From: Pteria penguin
Taxonomy: Eukaryota; Mollusca; Bivalvia; Pterioida; Pteriidae
NCBI GenBank assembly: GCA_035048485.1
Contig: CM068582.1
Location: 16,038,001 to 16,102,000 of the forward strand
Direction: 5' to 3'
DNA length: 64,000 bases
Part shown: positions 62,501-64,000 of the stretch, in pieces
Layout: every line of letters begins with the position of its first letter
How positions within the stretch are numbered: the stretch's first letter is position 1
Translations under genes and position numbers: made by a program
Notes under the pieces: generated by a model
Told to the model about the DNA's origin: nothing
Databases searched by the model: none
Seen by the model: only the letters and a program-made list of their open reading frames with translations

Positions 62501-64000
62501 TGTCTTTCGTAATTTAATCTTTGGCTCTACAATGCACCTTGTCTAAATCCTTTCAGAGGAGATTTGGTCATGTGCCTTTCCTCTTTGGCTTTAAGTCGGG
62601 ATCCCTACAGCCAAGGGACTCGGGCGGACAGCTCTCGTTAATGTCGTTTTTTATTTTTAATTTTATCACATAATACAATCAGAATTCATGTAATTTATAT
62701 TAGTCATCTATATAAAGAGGGTTACTCATAGTTTTTGAAATGTCCCTTTGATTGCATAACTTAATACGGTTATTCTATAGAGCTGATTTGCCGCAAAGTG
62801 ATTTCAGTGTTTTATTTATTATCTTAGACATTTTTTGTCAATATGTTTTAGGCTCCAGAAGGTTATTTTGTCCAGTTGACAGTCGAGGACATGGACCTCG
62901 AAGACGACACTTGCCTTTTTGACAGCATGAATTTATACGATGGTAAAACCACACGTAGGTATAAGTATATTCTAGATCTTTTTATTCACAATGAAATCTT
63001 TACTTTTTATTCAATAATAAAAGATAAATTAAGATGTTAAAATGTGTCCTGTCTTACAACACTTAAAAATTCCTCGTTGCTTCAGGTGGGCCCATTGCAT
63101 TCGTCTAAATTCCTGTGCAATGCATCAGATAGTAACGTCACCATATAAGTACATGTACAAGGCTTTAGATGTGACGAAAGACAAGCATCAAACAAAATCA
63201 CAATATGCTCCGTATGAGATCAATGTTTCAATATTGCAAGCTCATATAGCTCTTTCAAAGACTGACTGTGTTTATAATGTTTATCTAATGAAACGAGTGA
63301 AATGATTAGAAACCAGCACATCGAAAGAAACCGGTATTTACAAACAAAAATCATATAATTAACGTGAATGATGAGAGTTTTTGGACGGAGGAATGTCAGA
63401 GATTTTTGTAAGGTTATTAAAACCACGGCAATACGGTTGAATGTATTACGAATGAACACTTAAAGAACCTTACCTACTGAGTTAGATTAGCAAGGGCACT
63501 AAGTATCTTCATATAAATTAAGAGCACATTTTAAACTTTAAATATTCTACTTAAATCAGATATTTATGAATCAATCTAATCGATATCCCTTGTTGCATAT
63601 GTTTAATTTAATTATCATACGACGTTATTGCACAAGTTATTTATTAAAAGTAAGAACATAATTAATGTTGATTATATTACCATAACAAAACTCCCAAATC
63701 TTCTTACTGTATTAATTAAGACTTCAATCCATAATCGCTACATAATAAACTGATGCATCATTATCATTACATGCTTCTTATACTTAAGGTAAGCTCTAAA
63801 AGCCGTCTGCGTGTTGATATTTTGTTTCTATTCCAAAAGACAGCCCCGAATTGGCTACAATATGCAGTATCCAGTCTCCAGAAACCTACACGTCGTCCGG
63901 TCCTTTGATGTTTGTGACGTTTTTCTCGGATTATTTCAAGGAAGGAAGAGGATTTCGTGCCAGAGTTCGGATTATAGATAAAAACATAAGTTCATCAGCA
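56593..64000 (+). CDS. Secreted CUB-domain protein, 5' part (runs off window)
   Basis: Exons seen: 56593-56671, 57449-57629, 58802-58974, 59953-60065, 62852-62942 and 63840 to beyond the edge; splice signals and phases all agree. Exon 1 encodes a likely signal peptide (MENMISILYLLHKILPCTA). Exons 2-3 make a first CUB domain with its four cysteines in CGD, QCRW, NCMWDYLEI and FCGH, ending ERGFILKY. Exons 4-6 make a second CUB with cysteines in MCNH, ACLY, DTCLF and TICS, the classic ITSPNYPSQYPPN start and GRGFRARVRI end. CUB domains are extracellular protein- or glycan-binding folds in proteases, developmental factors and shell or immune proteins. No catalytic domain is seen in the visible 266 codons, so the function is unknown. 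The intron after exon 4 begins with the 63-bp array copied from its own exon end. Confidence 0.85.
56672..57448. other. CUB gene intron 1
   Basis: A GC-richer block at 56690-57030 stands out from the AT-rich surroundings and has no ORF. It may be an unrecognised repeat or an enhancer-like segment. Confidence 0.4.
58590..58660. repeat. Short 20-bp tandem repeat in CUB intron 2
   Basis: GACAGGTGGTTGTATAA occurs three to four times in tandem, with diverged edges. Confidence 0.8.
59105..59175 (+). mobile_element. SINE fragment in CUB gene intron 3
   Basis: GAGGTCACGCGTCATGGTAG, GTGGCGCGTAAAATA and CGCTGCTTTGG match the central SINE body in plus orientation. Confidence 0.5.
60030..62140 (+). repeat. 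63-bp minisatellite built from a CUB exon/intron junction (about 34 units)
   Basis: The unit contains 36 nt identical to the 3' end of the CUB exon (encoding QYPPNTACLYNIQ), the splice donor CAG/GTAATG, and 27 nt of intron. The true exon end at 60065 is unit 1. Most units keep CAGGTAATG; others read CATGTAATG, CAGATAATG or CAGATGATG. A run with the CAGATGATG variant recurs 756 bp apart (60567 and 61323), which is 12 units, so there is higher-order duplication. The last unit (ending about 62140) has lost its donor. A diverged outlying unit lies at 62273-62312. Confidence 0.93.
62141..62851. other. Intron remainder after the CUB array
   Basis: AAAC/AAAG-rich low-complexity DNA (62155-62390) surrounds one decayed 63-bp unit. 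After that I see only AT-rich intron up to the acceptor at 62850-62851. Confidence 0.6.
62943..63839. other. CUB gene intron 5
   Basis: It holds a SINE fragment at about 63070-63150 (TGCAATGCATCAGATAG and CACCATATAAG match the conserved SINE body). Nothing else is recognised. Confidence 0.5.

Overview
The window is animal nuclear DNA. It is AT-rich, the genes are split by many GT-AG introns, and microsatellites and transposon remnants are dense. I infer a marine mollusc, most likely a bivalve. The reasons are the palindromic 'CTCACCTGAG' element with GTCCGTCGTC runs (38297-40893), a hammerhead-bearing repeat of a kind I associate with mussels, and the tRNA-derived SINE family. No species can be named from the sequence alone.

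Three protein-coding loci can be supported, all on the + strand. (1) At 1882-17561 are the last ten exons of a STRA6-like multi-pass membrane receptor gene (copy A); its first exons lie left of the window. Every exon has its expected phase except one, which carries a 23-bp deletion and a premature stop, so the copy looks like a pseudogene or a C-terminally truncated gene. (2) At 31118-52227 is a second, complete STRA6-like gene (copy B). Fifteen exons join in perfect phase to give 629 residues. The two copies are a tandem duplication. Their 3' exons are about 86-100% identical at protein level, while several 5' exons are only about 57-80% identical. (3) From 56593 to the right edge is the 5' part of a secreted CUB-domain gene: a signal-peptide exon plus five more exons encoding two CUB domains.

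The most striking structure is at 60030-62140. The exon/intron junction of the second CUB domain (36 nt of exon, the splice donor and 27 nt of intron) has been amplified into about 34 tandem 63-bp units, most of them still carrying the donor. Because 63 is divisible by three, the array creates long but spurious ORFs on both strands, including one of 706 codons.

The rest is repeat-rich. Between and inside the genes are a near-complete mariner with one frameshift, whose empty site is visible in the paralogous intron of copy B; a Penelope-like element in head-to-head inverted form (19013-20540); a second decayed reverse transcriptase (4310-5395); a minus-strand hammerhead-ribozyme motif (9716-9763); at least eight SINE copies or fragments; several foldback or MITE-like hairpins; and GCGATG-type palindromic arrays (26150-27245). 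Comparing paralogous introns dates many of these insertions to after the gene duplication.

Exon boundaries were read by eye from splice signals, reading phase and comparison of the two copies. Family assignments rest on recognised motifs and not on any database search.
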